Assembly (NCBI GenBank): GCA_017387515.1
Contig: JAFOFC010000011.1
Span: 55,941 to 119,940, forward strand
From: Paludibacteraceae bacterium
GTDB taxonomy: Bacteria > Bacteroidota > Bacteroidia > Bacteroidales > Paludibacteraceae
Direction of reading: 5' to 3'
Length of the DNA stretch: 64,000 nt
The stretch's first letter is position 1. Every line of letters begins with the position of its first letter. The notes below the pieces were generated by a model. The model had not been told where the DNA came from. It saw only the letters and a list, made by a program, of their open reading frames with translations, and searched no databases. Position numbers and translations under genes: made by a program. This document shows, in pieces, positions 1 to 8,079 of the stretch.

Positions 1-931
1 CGTTCATGGTTTGAACGCCCCACCAGGTAAATGAGTGAGCCAATAAGATTTTTTGGAATTGGTTGTTGTTTTCGGTGCTGCGAGTAACGTTAAATAGTAC
101 AGCTAGAATGGCTAAAATTTGAATAGCAACGCAAGCTACTTCTACGTAGTCTAGGCCAAAAATATTGCCACCTACACCTAAACCAAATAGGGTGTCGATG
201 ATAAAGTAAATACCATAAATTAGGAAACCTGCTAGTGGAAGAATAGTTTCTATCATGTCTTTGATAGACGATTTTTCTTGCTTAACAGCAGCTGCGTCTT
301 CTTCGTTAGCTAGTTCGCGAGGTTCTTGAATAAAGAAAATAGGAAGTACGGTAAACAATACGGCAATAACAGCACCTACATAAATAAGTACTTCGTTGCC
401 CAAAATAACCGAAATTAAGTAAGCCAATACACCAAAGGTGCCCGATACGGTTTGCATCCAGGTAAAACCAGAACTACGTTGTTCTTTGGTGGTACAGTCG
501 GCTACTAGCGAACGGGTAGGGTTGAAACTTACGTTAATAGCAAGGTCTAAGGTAAGTGCAACTGCTACTGCAATGGCCAACAAACCTTCTGCTCCGCCCA
601 TACCAAACATTTTTTGGACAATTTCTAGGTTAGGAAGGGCCAATAACATCATGCCAGTTAAAATACCACCCAAAATAACCCAAGGACGACGACGACCGCC
701 CATAAACCAAAGTTTGTCCGAAACGGCACCTACAATGGGTTGTGCAATGATACCGGCAATAGGACCTGCCGCCCATACAATACCAATTTCGTGAATGTCA
801 AGACCATACTTGGTTGAAAGAATCCAGCTTAATGCTGCAATTTGTACCGAAAGGCCAAATCCCATAGCGGTTGCTGGAAGCGATAGAAGAGCATAGAACC
901 ATGTCTTCATCTTTTTTTGTGCTTCTAACAT
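1..931 (-). CDS. MFS transporter, SLC45/sugar-proton symporter type, 3' end beyond the window
   Basis: The reading frame runs from an ATG at 931 leftward out of the window, giving about 310 N-terminal residues without a stop. Seen: an N-terminal transmembrane pair, then the loop DKLWFMGGRRRPWVILGG at about residues 70-87. This is the arginine-rich cytoplasmic loop 2-3 of the major facilitator superfamily as found in SLC45/sucrose-maltose type carriers. Further hydrophobic segments follow, with a charged central loop (RELANEEDAAAVKQEK) between the two halves. Inference: proton-coupled uptake of a disaccharide or related glycoside across the inner membrane. The substrate cannot be told from this part. 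A TATCTTTG -7 box (minus strand, 970-977) lies about 35 bases upstream and supports the ATG at 931. A second ATG seven codons in is a less likely start. Confidence 0.85.
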   Translation of the reverse strand, partial: MLEAQKKMKTWFYALLSLPATAMGFGLSVQIAALSWILSTKYGLDIHEIGIVWAAGPIAGIIAQPIVGAVSDKLWFMGGRRRPWVILGGILTGMMLLALPNLEIVQKMFGMGGAEGLLAIAVAVALTLDLAINVSFNPTRSLVADCTTKEQRSSGFTWMQTVSGTFGVLAYLISVILGNEVLIYVGAVIAVLFTVLPIFFIQEPRELANEEDAAAVKQEKSSIKDMIETILPLAGFLIYGIYFIIDTLFGLGVGGNIFGLDYVEVACVAIQILAILAVLFNVTRSTENNNQFQKILLAHSFTWWGVQTMN

Positions 932-969
932 AGTATTTAAAATTTAGTGAATAAATGCTGATTAATTCA

Positions 970-977
970 CAAAGATA
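970..977 (-). promoter_or_regulatory. Bacteroidota -7 box for the MFS gene
   Basis: The minus strand reads TATCTTTG, a match to the TAnnTTTG -7 consensus of the Bacteroidota primary sigma factor. It lies about 38 bases before the ATG at 931. No clear -33 TTTG at the ideal distance was seen. Confidence 0.55.
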
Positions 978-1008
978 AATAAAAAAAATGAAACTTGTGT
1001 ATTTTTTG

Positions 1009-1232
1009 TATCGGCGCTTCATCTTCCGACTTGGTTTCCGGTCGGAATTTTTTCAAGTAGCGAGCGCAGAGGCAAGTTTACTTGACTATGCCGAGTCACG
1101 AGAAAAAACATGGAATAATTACACATACAAAAACTACAAAATGTGAACTCGCTTCGCTCAAACAACACATTTTGCTTAACGTTTTTGCACATATAAATCT
1201 TTTTCCGACCTCCACCAAATGTCGTCAGATTG
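1009..1232. repeat. Dispersed intergenic repeat, left copy, carrying a nested insertion
   Basis: This intergenic stretch between the MFS gene and engB matches the right end of the window (63855-64000) almost base for base in two blocks, 1011-1046 and 1124-1230. The blocks are interrupted here by about 77 bases (1047-1123) absent from the right copy. The insert carries a second module (GCAGAGGCAAGTTTACTTGA and flanks) that occurs alone at 63571-63612. The outer module includes a TTCCGAC/GTCGGAA inverted repeat at 1024-1047 and an AAAATGTG/CACATTTT stem at 1138-1173 around GCTTCGC. Short ORFs crossing it are not credible genes. Confidence 0.85.
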
Positions 1233-1261
1233 AATCGCCTCACCGCCTCACCGAATCACCA
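1233..1261. repeat. Short tandem word array next to the engB stop
   Basis: Degenerate tandem words of the type CGCCTCAC / CGAATCAC run up to the engB stop codon. The reverse complement (GGTGATTCGGTGA) recurs inside the PagL-like coding sequence at 24482-24494. Confidence 0.6.
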
Positions 1262-1852
1262 TTACGAAAGAATCTCCTCTATGTACGCGAGCAATTCTTC
1301 GCGGCCGGTTTTGTTCTCGGACGAGGTGATGAACATAGGGGGCAACGATTCCCACGATTGTAGTAGGTGCTTTTTATAGGTTTCAACGTTGCGTAGGCAA
1401 GCGGTTTTAGATAATTTGTCAACTTTGGTAAAGACAATAGAAAATGGTACGCCAATTTCGCCCAACCAATTGATAAATTCGGTATCGATGCGTTGGGGTT
1501 CGTGGCGGCTGTCAATCAATACAAATAGGTTGGTAAGTTGTTCGCGTTTGTCAATGTAGTTTTTTATCATACCCTCTAAGGTATCGCGTTTTTTCTTGCC
1601 TACTTGCGCATAACCGTAACCAGGTAAATCGACTAGGTGCCATTGCTCGTTAATTAAAAAATAATTGATAAGCAAGGTTTTACCAGGTTTAGAACTGGTC
1701 ATGGCCAATCCTTTTACCCCGGTTAGCATGTTAATAAGCGACGATTTGCCTACGTTCGATCTTCCTATAAAAGCAAACTCGGGTAGGTGTGTGCTGGGGC
1801 ATTTGCTTATGCTGGGGCTACTTTGTACAAAGGTGGCAGATTGTATTTTCAT
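1262..1852 (-). CDS. engB: Ribosome biogenesis GTPase EngB/YihA/YsxC
   Basis: A 196-residue GTPase of the TrmE-Era-EngA-EngB group, the usual length for the family. Seen: G1 loop GRSNVGKSS at residues 30-38, G2-region threonines near 51-60, G3 DLPGYG at 75-80, G4 TKVD at 142-145, and a serine-rich G5 near the C terminus. In studied bacteria the protein is essential for late assembly of the 50S ribosomal subunit and acts in the cytoplasm. The ATG overlaps the stop of the upstream sodium:solute symporter by an ATGA-type four-base overlap (1849-1852), so the two are probably co-transcribed. The stop codon abuts a tandem word repeat. Confidence 0.96.
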   Translation of the reverse strand: MKIQSATFVQSSPSISKCPSTHLPEFAFIGRSNVGKSSLINMLTGVKGLAMTSSKPGKTLLINYFLINEQWHLVDLPGYGYAQVGKKKRDTLEGMIKNYIDKREQLTNLFVLIDSRHEPQRIDTEFINWLGEIGVPFSIVFTKVDKLSKTACLRNVETYKKHLLQSWESLPPMFITSSENKTGREELLAYIEEILS

Positions 1853-3240
1853 GATTTTTTAATGACTAATAATCCTACAAAGGTAATGAATCCGTTTAAT
1901 AATAGCAATTCGTAACCCAGGGCATTGTGCGTTATCCATTGCAAAAGTAAGCAACAAATGGGGGCAATAAGGGCAATGATTGGCACCCATTTATCGTGTA
2001 TTTGATAGCGGGTAAACAAGCCAAAGGTAAAGATGCCCAGCAAAGGTCCGTAGGTGTACGATGCTATGTTAAACAAGGTGTCTAGTAAATTTTGGTTGCC
2101 CATGTAGTAAAATCCCCAAAGTAGTAAGATAAAGCCTAGGCAAACGCAGGCGTGGGTTATTTTGCGGCGTTTTTCGGATGTTTTAGCATCAGATGGGGGT
2201 AAAAAATCGATGTTAATGGCGGTGGTGATGGATATAAGGGCCGAATCGCTGCTAGAGCAGGTGGCGGCTACAATGCCCAAGGTAAAAAGCAAGATGGCAA
2301 CGGGCGAGAAAAATCCACTTTCTATGGCGGTGGTAACCAATTGGTCGGAGGCTGTGGGTTGCGCTATGCTATTTTGGTGTAAAAGCATGACTAGGCATGC
2401 GCCTAAAAACAAAAAGGCCAAGTTTACGGGAATAAACGAGAAACCATAGCAGTACATGTTTTTTTGGGCATCGCGTAAGGTTTTGCAACTTAGGTTTTTT
2501 TGCATCATGTCTTGGTCTAATCCTGTCATGGTTAGGGTAATAAACATGCCGCTAATGACCCACTTAAAAAAGTTGTTTTTGGGTACCCAATCCCATTGGG
2601 TGTAGGGGTAACTTTGCCAGGGGAATGCTTCTAGTTGGCTGCTGCTTTCCCATAACAATAGGCAAAGTGCCACTAAAATGCATAGGGTTTGCAAGGCATC
2701 GGTCCAAACAATGGTACGAATGCCTGCTTGGCTGGTGTATAGGTAAATAATGCCCATCCAAATGGCAATGGTAAGGGGAAAGGGTACGCCCAATGGTTGG
2801 AATACCATATGTCCTAAAATAAGGGCTGCGGCGTACAATCGGATGCCTGCGCCTAGGGTGCGTGATAGCAAAAAGTAAAAGCTGCCTGTTTTTTGGCTGG
2901 TGGTTCCAAAGCGTTGGCCTAGGTATTGATAAATACTGGTTACTTGTAGTTTGTAATAAAGGGGCAGTAATACATGTGCTACTAGCAAATAGCCTAACGA
3001 GAAGCCTACTACCAGTTGCATATAGGTGTAGCCCGATTGCATAACCATGCCGGGTACCGACACAAACGTAATGCCCGAAAGCGATGCGCCCAACATGCCA
3101 AATGCCACTATGTACCAAGGCGATTGCTTGCCGCCTAGGTAAAACGAGGCGTTGTTGTTGTGCTTTTTACCGGCATAGCCTATGCCCAGTAGCAGCAAAA
3201 AGTACAATCCTATAATTAATAGTAGGGTAAGAGGGTGCAT
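1849..3240 (-). CDS. Sodium:solute symporter (SSS family) membrane protein
   Basis: A 463-residue protein with about 13 hydrophobic segments from the N terminus ([20 protein letters not shown]) to the C terminus, fitting the sodium:solute symporter family (SSF fold). Seen: the early [21 protein letters not shown] stretch at about residues 36-56, matching the conserved unwound TM1 region of the family, and SSSDSALIS at about 329-337, a typical TM8 sodium-site serine cluster. It probably imports an organic solute with Na+. The substrate is not evident, and Bacteroidota homologues are often annotated only as sodium:solute symporter. It shares a transcript with engB through a four-base overlap. 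A TACCTTTG -7 box lies 41-48 bases upstream. Confidence 0.88.
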   Translation of the reverse strand: MHPLTLLLIIGLYFLLLLGIGYAGKKHNNNASFYLGGKQSPWYIVAFGMLGASLSGITFVSVPGMVMQSGYTYMQLVVGFSLGYLLVAHVLLPLYYKLQVTSIYQYLGQRFGTTSQKTGSFYFLLSRTLGAGIRLYAAALILGHMVFQPLGVPFPLTIAIWMGIIYLYTSQAGIRTIVWTDALQTLCILVALCLLLWESSSQLEAFPWQSYPYTQWDWVPKNNFFKWVISGMFITLTMTGLDQDMMQKNLSCKTLRDAQKNMYCYGFSFIPVNLAFLFLGACLVMLLHQNSIAQPTASDQLVTTAIESGFFSPVAILLFTLGIVAATCSSSDSALISITTAINIDFLPPSDAKTSEKRRKITHACVCLGFILLLWGFYYMGNQNLLDTLFNIASYTYGPLLGIFTFGLFTRYQIHDKWVPIIALIAPICCLLLQWITHNALGYELLLLNGFITFVGLLVIKKS

Positions 3241-3280
3241 TTTTTTGTTTAGTCAACGAATTTCATATTGAAAATTTAGG

Positions 3281-3288
3281 CAAAGGTA
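3281..3288 (-). promoter_or_regulatory. -7 box for the symporter-engB operon
   Basis: The minus strand reads TACCTTTG, fitting TAnnTTTG, 41-48 bases before the symporter start at 3240. Confidence 0.55.
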
Positions 3289-3329
3289 CTTAAAATTTAT
3301 TGAATTGTAATTTCGATTCCACGATTCAT

Positions 3330-3552
3330 TAATTTCTGTTTCGGCGATGCATTCAAAGCCGACGCTCTTCGCGGAATTTTTGCTTTTCCTCGCTAAAAAT
3401 GCGATGCCGCTTCGCTCTCTTGACGCATTTTCTTAACGCTCGTCATACACAAAAATGTATTTCCGCTCAATCACGATGTCTTTTCATAGCATCGCCTCAC
3501 CGACTAAACGACTAAACGCCTCAACGACTAAACGATTTAACCGATTAGTCAA
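3330..3552. repeat. Diverged intergenic repeat module plus tandem words upstream of recR
   Basis: The segment opens with TTTCTGTTTCGGCG, as at 63855-63868. It contains AAAATGCG (3396-3403) and CGCATTTT (3424-3431) flanking GCTTCGC (3409-3415), followed by TCTTAACG. This is the same architecture as the AAAATGTG/CACATTTT stem in the copies at 1138-1173 and 63920-63955, with both stem strands changed together. From about 3487 it passes into tandem words (CGACTAAACGACTAAACG). The remaining bases 3241-3329 hold only the symporter promoter. Confidence 0.7.
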
Positions 3553-3555
3553 TAT

Positions 3556-3586
3556 TTTGCAATTCCCCAAAAAATCCCTATATTTG
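3556..3586 (+). promoter_or_regulatory. Promoter for recR
   Basis: TTTG at 3556-3559 and TATATTTG at 3579-3586 are separated by 19 bases, an excellent match to the Bacteroidota promoter pattern. The expected transcript start lies near 3593, before the ATG at 3612. Confidence 0.75.
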
Positions 3587-3611
3587 TCTGTTTGATGAAT
3601 TTTTGTGTGGT

Positions 3612-4220
3612 ATGCAGTCTTATCCCTCGTTTTTATTAGAAAATGCCGTTAATCAGTTGGCAAAATTGCCTGGAATTGGCAAAAAAACAGCCCTTCGGTT
3701 GGCACTACATCTTTTAAAGCAAGATGCTAAAGATGTTTCCGATTTTGCTCAAGCCATTTTGTTGCTAAAAAATGAGGTAAAATATTGCAAGGTGTGTAAA
3801 AATATAGCCGATACCGATGTTTGTCAAATTTGTAGCGATGCATCGCGTCAAACCGACGTGGTTTGTGTGGTAGAAACCATCAAAGAAGTGATGTTGATAG
3901 AAAATACAGGTCAATTTAGGGGCTTGTATCATGTGTTGGGCGGGGTTATATCGCCTATTGATGGCGTTCATCCCTCCGATTTGGAAATAGAAAGTTTGGT
4001 AGAACGTGTAAAAGCAGGTGGCGTAAAAGAGGTGGTATTGGCGCTTAGCACTACCATGGAGGGCGATACCACAGCCTATTACATTGCGCGTAAGTTGGCC
4101 GATGCTCACATTACCTTAACCACCATTGCGCGTGGCGTGTCGGTAGGCGACGAATTGCAATATGCCGACGAACTTACCCTTGGTAAATCCATTATAAACA
4201 GAATTCCTTATTCAAAATAA
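3612..4220 (+). CDS. recR: Recombination mediator protein RecR
   Basis: RecR works with RecF and RecO to load RecA at DNA gaps. The ATG at 3612 gives 202 residues (MQSYPSF...), the normal length. The in-frame TTG at 3603 would add three residues and is less likely. Seen: a helix-hairpin-helix element ([20 protein letters not shown], about 16-35), four zinc cysteines at 59, 62, 71 and 74 (CKVC...CQIC), then a Toprim domain beginning VVCVVET with the acidic residue and the [13 protein letters not shown] segment. It is followed after two bases by a small membrane protein gene, so it probably heads a four-gene operon. Confidence 0.96.
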   Translation: MQSYPSFLLENAVNQLAKLPGIGKKTALRLALHLLKQDAKDVSDFAQAILLLKNEVKYCKVCKNIADTDVCQICSDASRQTDVVCVVETIKEVMLIENTGQFRGLYHVLGGVISPIDGVHPSDLEIESLVERVKAGGVKEVVLALSTTMEGDTTAYYIARKLADAHITLTTIARGVSVGDELQYADELTLGKSIINRIPYSK

Positions 4221-4222
4221 AT

Positions 4223-4642
4223 ATGAAAACAAACACAACCTTACAAATACACTATTATGCCTTGTATGTAGTGCTATTGGGTTTATTGGCATTGGCCCAT
4301 TTTAAATTTGCTTGCGATCCTTTGTGGGTATTGCCCAATACCGCATCCATGATGGTAAGTACCATTAATATTTTGTTTTTATTGGCTATACCTTTGATGT
4401 TTAAGCTGTTTGCTGTAAAAGTAAAAGCCACTTCTACCACGCAAATCTATGCTAAATGGGCTTTGGTGCAAATGTACTTAATTGCTATTCCGGCGTTATC
4501 GTCTGTTATTGTATATGCCTTAATAGCCGATAAAACAGCCTTATATTGCTATTTAATTGCTTTTATATCGCTTGTTTTTTGCAAACCTACCAAGCAAAAA
4601 TGGATGTATTATCAACAAAACGAACAAAAAGAAGCTAATTAA
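4223..4642 (+). CDS. Small four-helix membrane protein of unknown function
   Basis: I do not recognise this 139-residue protein. It has four clear hydrophobic segments at about 11-29, 44-65, 77-100 and 105-120. The first loop contains CDPLWVLPN and the C-terminal tail is polar and charged (KPTKQKWMYYQQNEQKEAN), so an inner membrane location with a cytoplasmic tail is likely. No catalytic motif is visible. The start codon lies two bases after recR, and the HAD gene follows after 14 bases, so it is in an operon. That placement does not indicate a function. Confidence 0.7.
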   Translation: MKTNTTLQIHYYALYVVLLGLLALAHFKFACDPLWVLPNTASMMVSTINILFLLAIPLMFKLFAVKVKATSTTQIYAKWALVQMYLIAIPALSSVIVYALIADKTALYCYLIAFISLVFCKPTKQKWMYYQQNEQKEAN

Positions 4643-4656
4643 TAGGAGGTAAAGGT

Positions 4657-5076
4657 ATGAATAATGTGATAGCTGTAGATTTTGATGGTACCATTGTTAC
4701 CCACGAATACCCACGCATAGGAAAAGAAATTCCTTTTGCCATAGAAACCCTTATTCGCTTGCAACGCGAAGGGTATCGCCTTATTTTATGGACGGTACGT
4801 TCGGGTAAATTATTGGATGAAGCGGTTGATTATTGCAAAAGCAAAGGTCTTGAGTTTTATGCCGTTAATGCAAACTTTGACAACGAACCTTTTGATGCCA
4901 ATGATAGTAGAAAAGTAAATGCTAATATCTACATAGACGACCGTCAGGTAGGTGGATTGCCCGATTGGGGCATTATTTACCAAATGGTTAAAGGTACTTG
5001 CGTTCCCCAATACAATACCCAATATGTTCAACCTAAATCAAAAGGTTTTTGGGCTCGTTTAAAAGCATCATTTTAG
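4657..5076 (+). CDS. Small HAD-family hydrolase
   Basis: A 139-residue haloacid dehalogenase superfamily protein without an obvious large cap. Seen: motif I DFDGTIVTHEYP at residues 8-19 with both aspartates (D8, D10), motif II region LILWTVRSG at about 45-53 (Thr/Ser after the beta strand), and a C-terminal acidic motif IYIDDRQVGG at about 92-101. Its length and order resemble small Bacteroidales HAD proteins such as BT_0820 of Bacteroides thetaiotaomicron, from memory of that family. The substrate is unknown and could be a small phosphorylated metabolite. It sits between the membrane protein and a GNAT gene on the same strand. Confidence 0.8.
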   Translation: MNNVIAVDFDGTIVTHEYPRIGKEIPFAIETLIRLQREGYRLILWTVRSGKLLDEAVDYCKSKGLEFYAVNANFDNEPFDANDSRKVNANIYIDDRQVGGLPDWGIIYQMVKGTCVPQYNTQYVQPKSKGFWARLKASF

Positions 5077-5091
5077 GGTTAACTGTGTACC

Positions 5092-5607
5092 ATGTATTTA
5101 AAAAATAACTGCATTCAACTTAGGGCTATAGAACCCACCGATATCGATTTTTTGTATCGCATAGAAAACGATTCGGCTAATTGGCAAACGGGTAATGTGC
5201 ATTTGCCCCTATCGCGTGCTACGTTGTTGGCCTATTTGCAGCAGCCGCCCTTGGATGTATTTATGGCTGCCGATTTAAAGTGGATGATTACTTTGTTGGA
5301 CGGTACGCCTGTAGGTATGTTAGATATTAACAACATCGATCATTTTCATAAGCGGGCCGAGGTGGGCATTTTTATTGATGCGGATTTTAGAAAACAAACC
5401 TACGCGCTTCAGGCCTTAACATTGCTTGCCGATTATGCTAAAAACTACATCGGTTGGCATCAAATAACGGCCATTGTGGCACAAAAAAATACCGCTTCGC
5501 ACCGGTTGTTCCAAAAAATGGGCTTTGTGCAAAGCGGTATAGTTAAAGATTACTTTAAAACCACTGATGGTTTTGAAGATGCCTTCTTTTATCAATTGGT
5601 TTTGTAA
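5092..5607 (+). CDS. GNAT-family N-acetyltransferase, RimJ/RimL type
   Basis: A 171-residue acetyltransferase using acetyl-CoA. Seen: the N-terminal LRAIEPTDIDFLYRIEND typical of RimJ/RimL-like enzymes, the central beta strands VGMLDINNIDHFHKRAEVGIFI, the acetyl-CoA loop region DFRKQTYALQALTLLADYA at about 99-117, and the C-terminal NTASHRLFQKMGFVQSG motif at about 133-149. The acceptor (a protein N terminus or a small amine) cannot be told. It is last in the recR-led operon. Its 3' end overlaps the 3' end of purE on the other strand by 16 bases. Confidence 0.87.
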   Translation: MYLKNNCIQLRAIEPTDIDFLYRIENDSANWQTGNVHLPLSRATLLAYLQQPPLDVFMAADLKWMITLLDGTPVGMLDINNIDHFHKRAEVGIFIDADFRKQTYALQALTLLADYAKNYIGWHQITAIVAQKNTASHRLFQKMGFVQSGIVKDYFKTTDGFEDAFFYQLVL

Positions 5608-6098
5608 GTATATTTTACTTCTTTCAACGCCTCGTTAGCTTTTACAATCTTATTTTTCAAGTTGTTTTTGTAAGCGGCAAATTGCTCGTTAAGTTTTTCG
5701 TCCGACAACGCTAGCATTTGTACTGCCAATAAACCTGCGTTCATGGCTCCGTTGATGGCTACGGTGGCAACGGGAATTCCGGGAGGCATTTGTACCATGG
5801 CTAGTAGCGCGTCCATGCCTTCTACGCTCGATTTAATGGGTACTCCAATAACGGGTAGGGTAGTCATAGAGGCAATAACGCCTGCCAAGTGGGCCGCCAT
5901 ACCTGCTGCTGCAATAATTACTTTGATGCCTCTGCCTGCTGCATGTTGGGCAAAGTCGGCCACTTCGTCTGGGGTGCGGTGTGCCGATAGCGCGTGCATC
6001 TCAAATGGAATGGCAAATTCTTCTAATACTTGGGCTGCTTTTTCCATAATGGGCAAATCGCTGGTGCTGCCCATAATAATACTTACTACTGGTTTCAT
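5592..6098 (-). CDS. purE: N5-carboxyaminoimidazole ribonucleotide mutase PurE
   Basis: PurE catalyses conversion of N5-CAIR to CAIR in de novo purine synthesis. At 168 residues it has the class I (bacterial) length. Seen: the phosphate-binding loop IIMGSTSDLP at 7-16, the SAHRTP signature at 38-43 with catalytic His40, AAGMAAHLAGV at about 64-74, and GVPIKSSVEGMDALLAMVQMPPGIPVATV at about 85-113. No PurK is in the window. It lies two bases after the exo/endonuclease gene, at the end of a minus-strand operon, and overlaps the GNAT gene tail to tail. Another purine gene, purL, is about 11 kb away. Confidence 0.96.
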   Translation of the reverse strand: MKPVVSIIMGSTSDLPIMEKAAQVLEEFAIPFEMHALSAHRTPDEVADFAQHAAGRGIKVIIAAAGMAAHLAGVIASMTTLPVIGVPIKSSVEGMDALLAMVQMPPGIPVATVAINGAMNAGLLAVQMLALSDEKLNEQFAAYKNNLKNKIVKANEALKEVKYTYKTN

Positions 6099-6100
6099 AT

Positions 6101-7150
6101 CTATTTAATGTTACATTGTAATTCTATGGGGTAATGATCGGAATAAGGTTGTTTATTAATGCCAAAAGATAATGGCTCTATGTGCTTATCTGCAAAGATA
6201 TAATCTATTCTAAAATGATACAACCCCTCGTGAAACGTATTGCCAATGCCCGATTGTAGGTGTAAAAAGGTGTCGGTGTCGTCTTGGGCAATGGTTCGGT
6301 ATACGTACGATGTGGCAACGTCATTTAAGTCGCCGCACACCAAGGTGGCGCAAGTGCTGTCTTTTAAGGCCGCTACAAGTTCGGCTTGCTTGCCTCTTTT
6401 TTGCGATGCTTGGGCTAGTTTGTTATAGATGCGTCGAATGATGTTGGTTTTTTCGTCGCTTTTATAAATGTCCTTTTCTTCGCGCGTTAAACGGTTCGAT
6501 TCTAGGTAGCAGTTAATCACTTGCAGGGTGTCGTTGTTTACTTTTATCCACGACGATATGGCAGCGTGCGATTTAGAATCGATGGGGGCAATTTCTTGTT
6601 TTATAATGGGGTATTTAGAAAAAGTAGCAATCCCTTTGTGCATACGCTTTCCTTGATGGGTAAAGTAGATGTGATGGTAGGGGTATTGGCTCAGTGTTTG
6701 GGTAAGTTTAGCTAGGGTATGTGTATTTTCTGGTAATACCAAAAGTTCTTGTATGCATAAAATATCGGCCTGATTTTCTTGTAGATACAACAATGCATTG
6801 GGTTCGTCTTTGTCGTAAAAATTAAAGTAATGCACGTTATAACTAGTAACGGATAGCGTTGGGGTAGTGGCGGGCTGTTGGCCAGAAAAACCAAAACTCT
6901 TTACGATGTTGGGTATAGAAAGCAGCAAAATAATAAACACCCACAAGAATGTATAGAACTGCCTGCGTATTAGGCATATAACGGCACAAAGGATAGAAAA
7001 AATAAGGGCATACGGAAAGGCTAAATTTAAGCTGCTTATGATGTTAAATGGCGATTGGGGTGGAATGTATGGAATAAGCAACGTTACCGCCAAAATAGCA
7101 GTGGCAGTAAAGCTAATCAATATCCATAATATGTTACCCAGGCGTTTCAT
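6101..7150 (-). CDS. Membrane-anchored endonuclease/exonuclease/phosphatase family protein
   Basis: A 349-residue protein. The first about 90 residues form three hydrophobic segments (WILISFTATAILAVTLLIPYI, FPYALIFSILCAVICLI, FYTFLWVFIILLLSI). The rest is an EEP-superfamily catalytic domain: TSYNVHYFN at about 102-110, CIQELLVL at about 133-140 with the metal-binding Glu, GDLNDV near 272-277, and SDHYPIEL near the C terminus with the catalytic Asp-His. Such proteins cleave phosphodiesters in nucleic acids, lipids or small molecules. The target is unknown, and the anchor suggests it acts at the inner membrane. It overlaps the upstream rhomboid by four bases. Confidence 0.85.
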   Translation of the reverse strand: MKRLGNILWILISFTATAILAVTLLIPYIPPQSPFNIISSLNLAFPYALIFSILCAVICLIRRQFYTFLWVFIILLLSIPNIVKSFGFSGQQPATTPTLSVTSYNVHYFNFYDKDEPNALLYLQENQADILCIQELLVLPENTHTLAKLTQTLSQYPYHHIYFTHQGKRMHKGIATFSKYPIIKQEIAPIDSKSHAAISSWIKVNNDTLQVINCYLESNRLTREEKDIYKSDEKTNIIRRIYNKLAQASQKRGKQAELVAALKDSTCATLVCGDLNDVATSYVYRTIAQDDTDTFLHLQSGIGNTFHEGLYHFRIDYIFADKHIEPLSFGINKQPYSDHYPIELQCNIK

Positions 7151-8079
7151 TCGTCTTTCTTACTCAAGTCAAACAACGATTTTTTTTCTTCGTCGGTTAG
7201 GTTTTGGTAGCCCGATTTTTTTATTTTTTCTAATATTTGGTCGATGCGTTCTTGGCGGAGTTTTTCGCGCTCTTTTTGCTTTTTATTCCATTGGGCATCG
7301 CTCATGTTTTGGGTATTGTCTACGGTAACTTTTATTTTCTTTTTGGATGCTCCCCAACCTTTAAAAGATGGCATGTGGTAATGATTGGCCAACCAATCTA
7401 ATGCTTTAGTGATGGGTTTGCTAAGGTCTTTTCCGTTGGCATAACAGTATCCAAACAATAGCCCCATAAAGGCCCCGCCTAAATGTGCCATCGAACCGCC
7501 CGAGTTAACCGATCCTAACCCAATTAAATCAAGGGCAAGAAAGGCCCAACCTACGTATTTTAATTTTACGTTGCCCACTAGCGCCAATTGTACTTGGCTG
7601 TTGGGGGAATAACCTACGGTAGCAAATAAAATAGCCATAACAGAGGCCGATGCGCCTAGTAGGTATGCTTCTGCTTGGTAAGAAGCAAAGTAAGGTAGTA
7701 AATTATAGCCCATTACATACAAGGCTGCTCCGGCTAAACCACCCCAAATATACGCGGCAACTAGTTGTTTTTGGTTGTAGTAGCACAGAAATAATTTGCC
7801 TAAATAGTGTAAGGCAATTAGGTTAAAAATGGCATGCGCAAAATGGCTATGCAAAAACATGTAGGTAATGATAGACCAAGGTTGTTGTAATAAATTGGGT
7901 AGGCTAGCTGGCATTTCTAGGTAATTTACCCAATGGGTGGGAAATTTTAAAATGGTACAGACTAGTAGTGCCAATTTGATAATAACAAAGACGCCTGCAT
8001 TGATGTAGATAAGGCGGGTTAAAAAATTACCTGCCTTAAAGCTGTCTTTTATTTTGTTCAAAAATGGGTTCATACACAT
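7147..8079 (-). CDS. Rhomboid-family intramembrane serine protease (second of a pair)
   Basis: A 310-residue polytopic protein. Seen: HSHFAHAIFNLIALHYLG at about 77-94 (rhomboid L1/TM2 His-Asn region), the nucleophile motif GASAS at 142-146 with Ser144, and the catalytic histidine in MAHLGGAFMGLLFG (His199). The first position after Ser144 is Ala where classical rhomboids have Gly (GxSG), which may still permit activity. The C-terminal about 100 residues are a soluble charged tail rich in KKEREKLRQERIDQ, absent from the neighbouring copy. The start may be the ATG at 8079 or the ATG at 8073. It directly follows the other rhomboid with no spacer. Confidence 0.88.
   Translation of the reverse strand: MCMNPFLNKIKDSFKAGNFLTRLIYINAGVFVIIKLALLVCTILKFPTHWVNYLEMPASLPNLLQQPWSIITYMFLHSHFAHAIFNLIALHYLGKLFLCYYNQKQLVAAYIWGGLAGAALYVMGYNLLPYFASYQAEAYLLGASASVMAILFATVGYSPNSQVQLALVGNVKLKYVGWAFLALDLIGLGSVNSGGSMAHLGGAFMGLLFGYCYANGKDLSKPITKALDWLANHYHMPSFKGWGASKKKIKVTVDNTQNMSDAQWNKKQKEREKLRQERIDQILEKIKKSGYQNLTDEEKKSLFDLSKKDE

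Noticed and set aside
1019-1363. Short ORFs across the left repeat on both strands
   Set aside because: They lie within a dispersed repeat and show no coding pattern. The repeated copy is cut in different frames at the right end.
3603-3611. TTG start for recR
   Set aside because: The ATG at 3612 gives the usual RecR N terminus and length. Three extra residues have no support.
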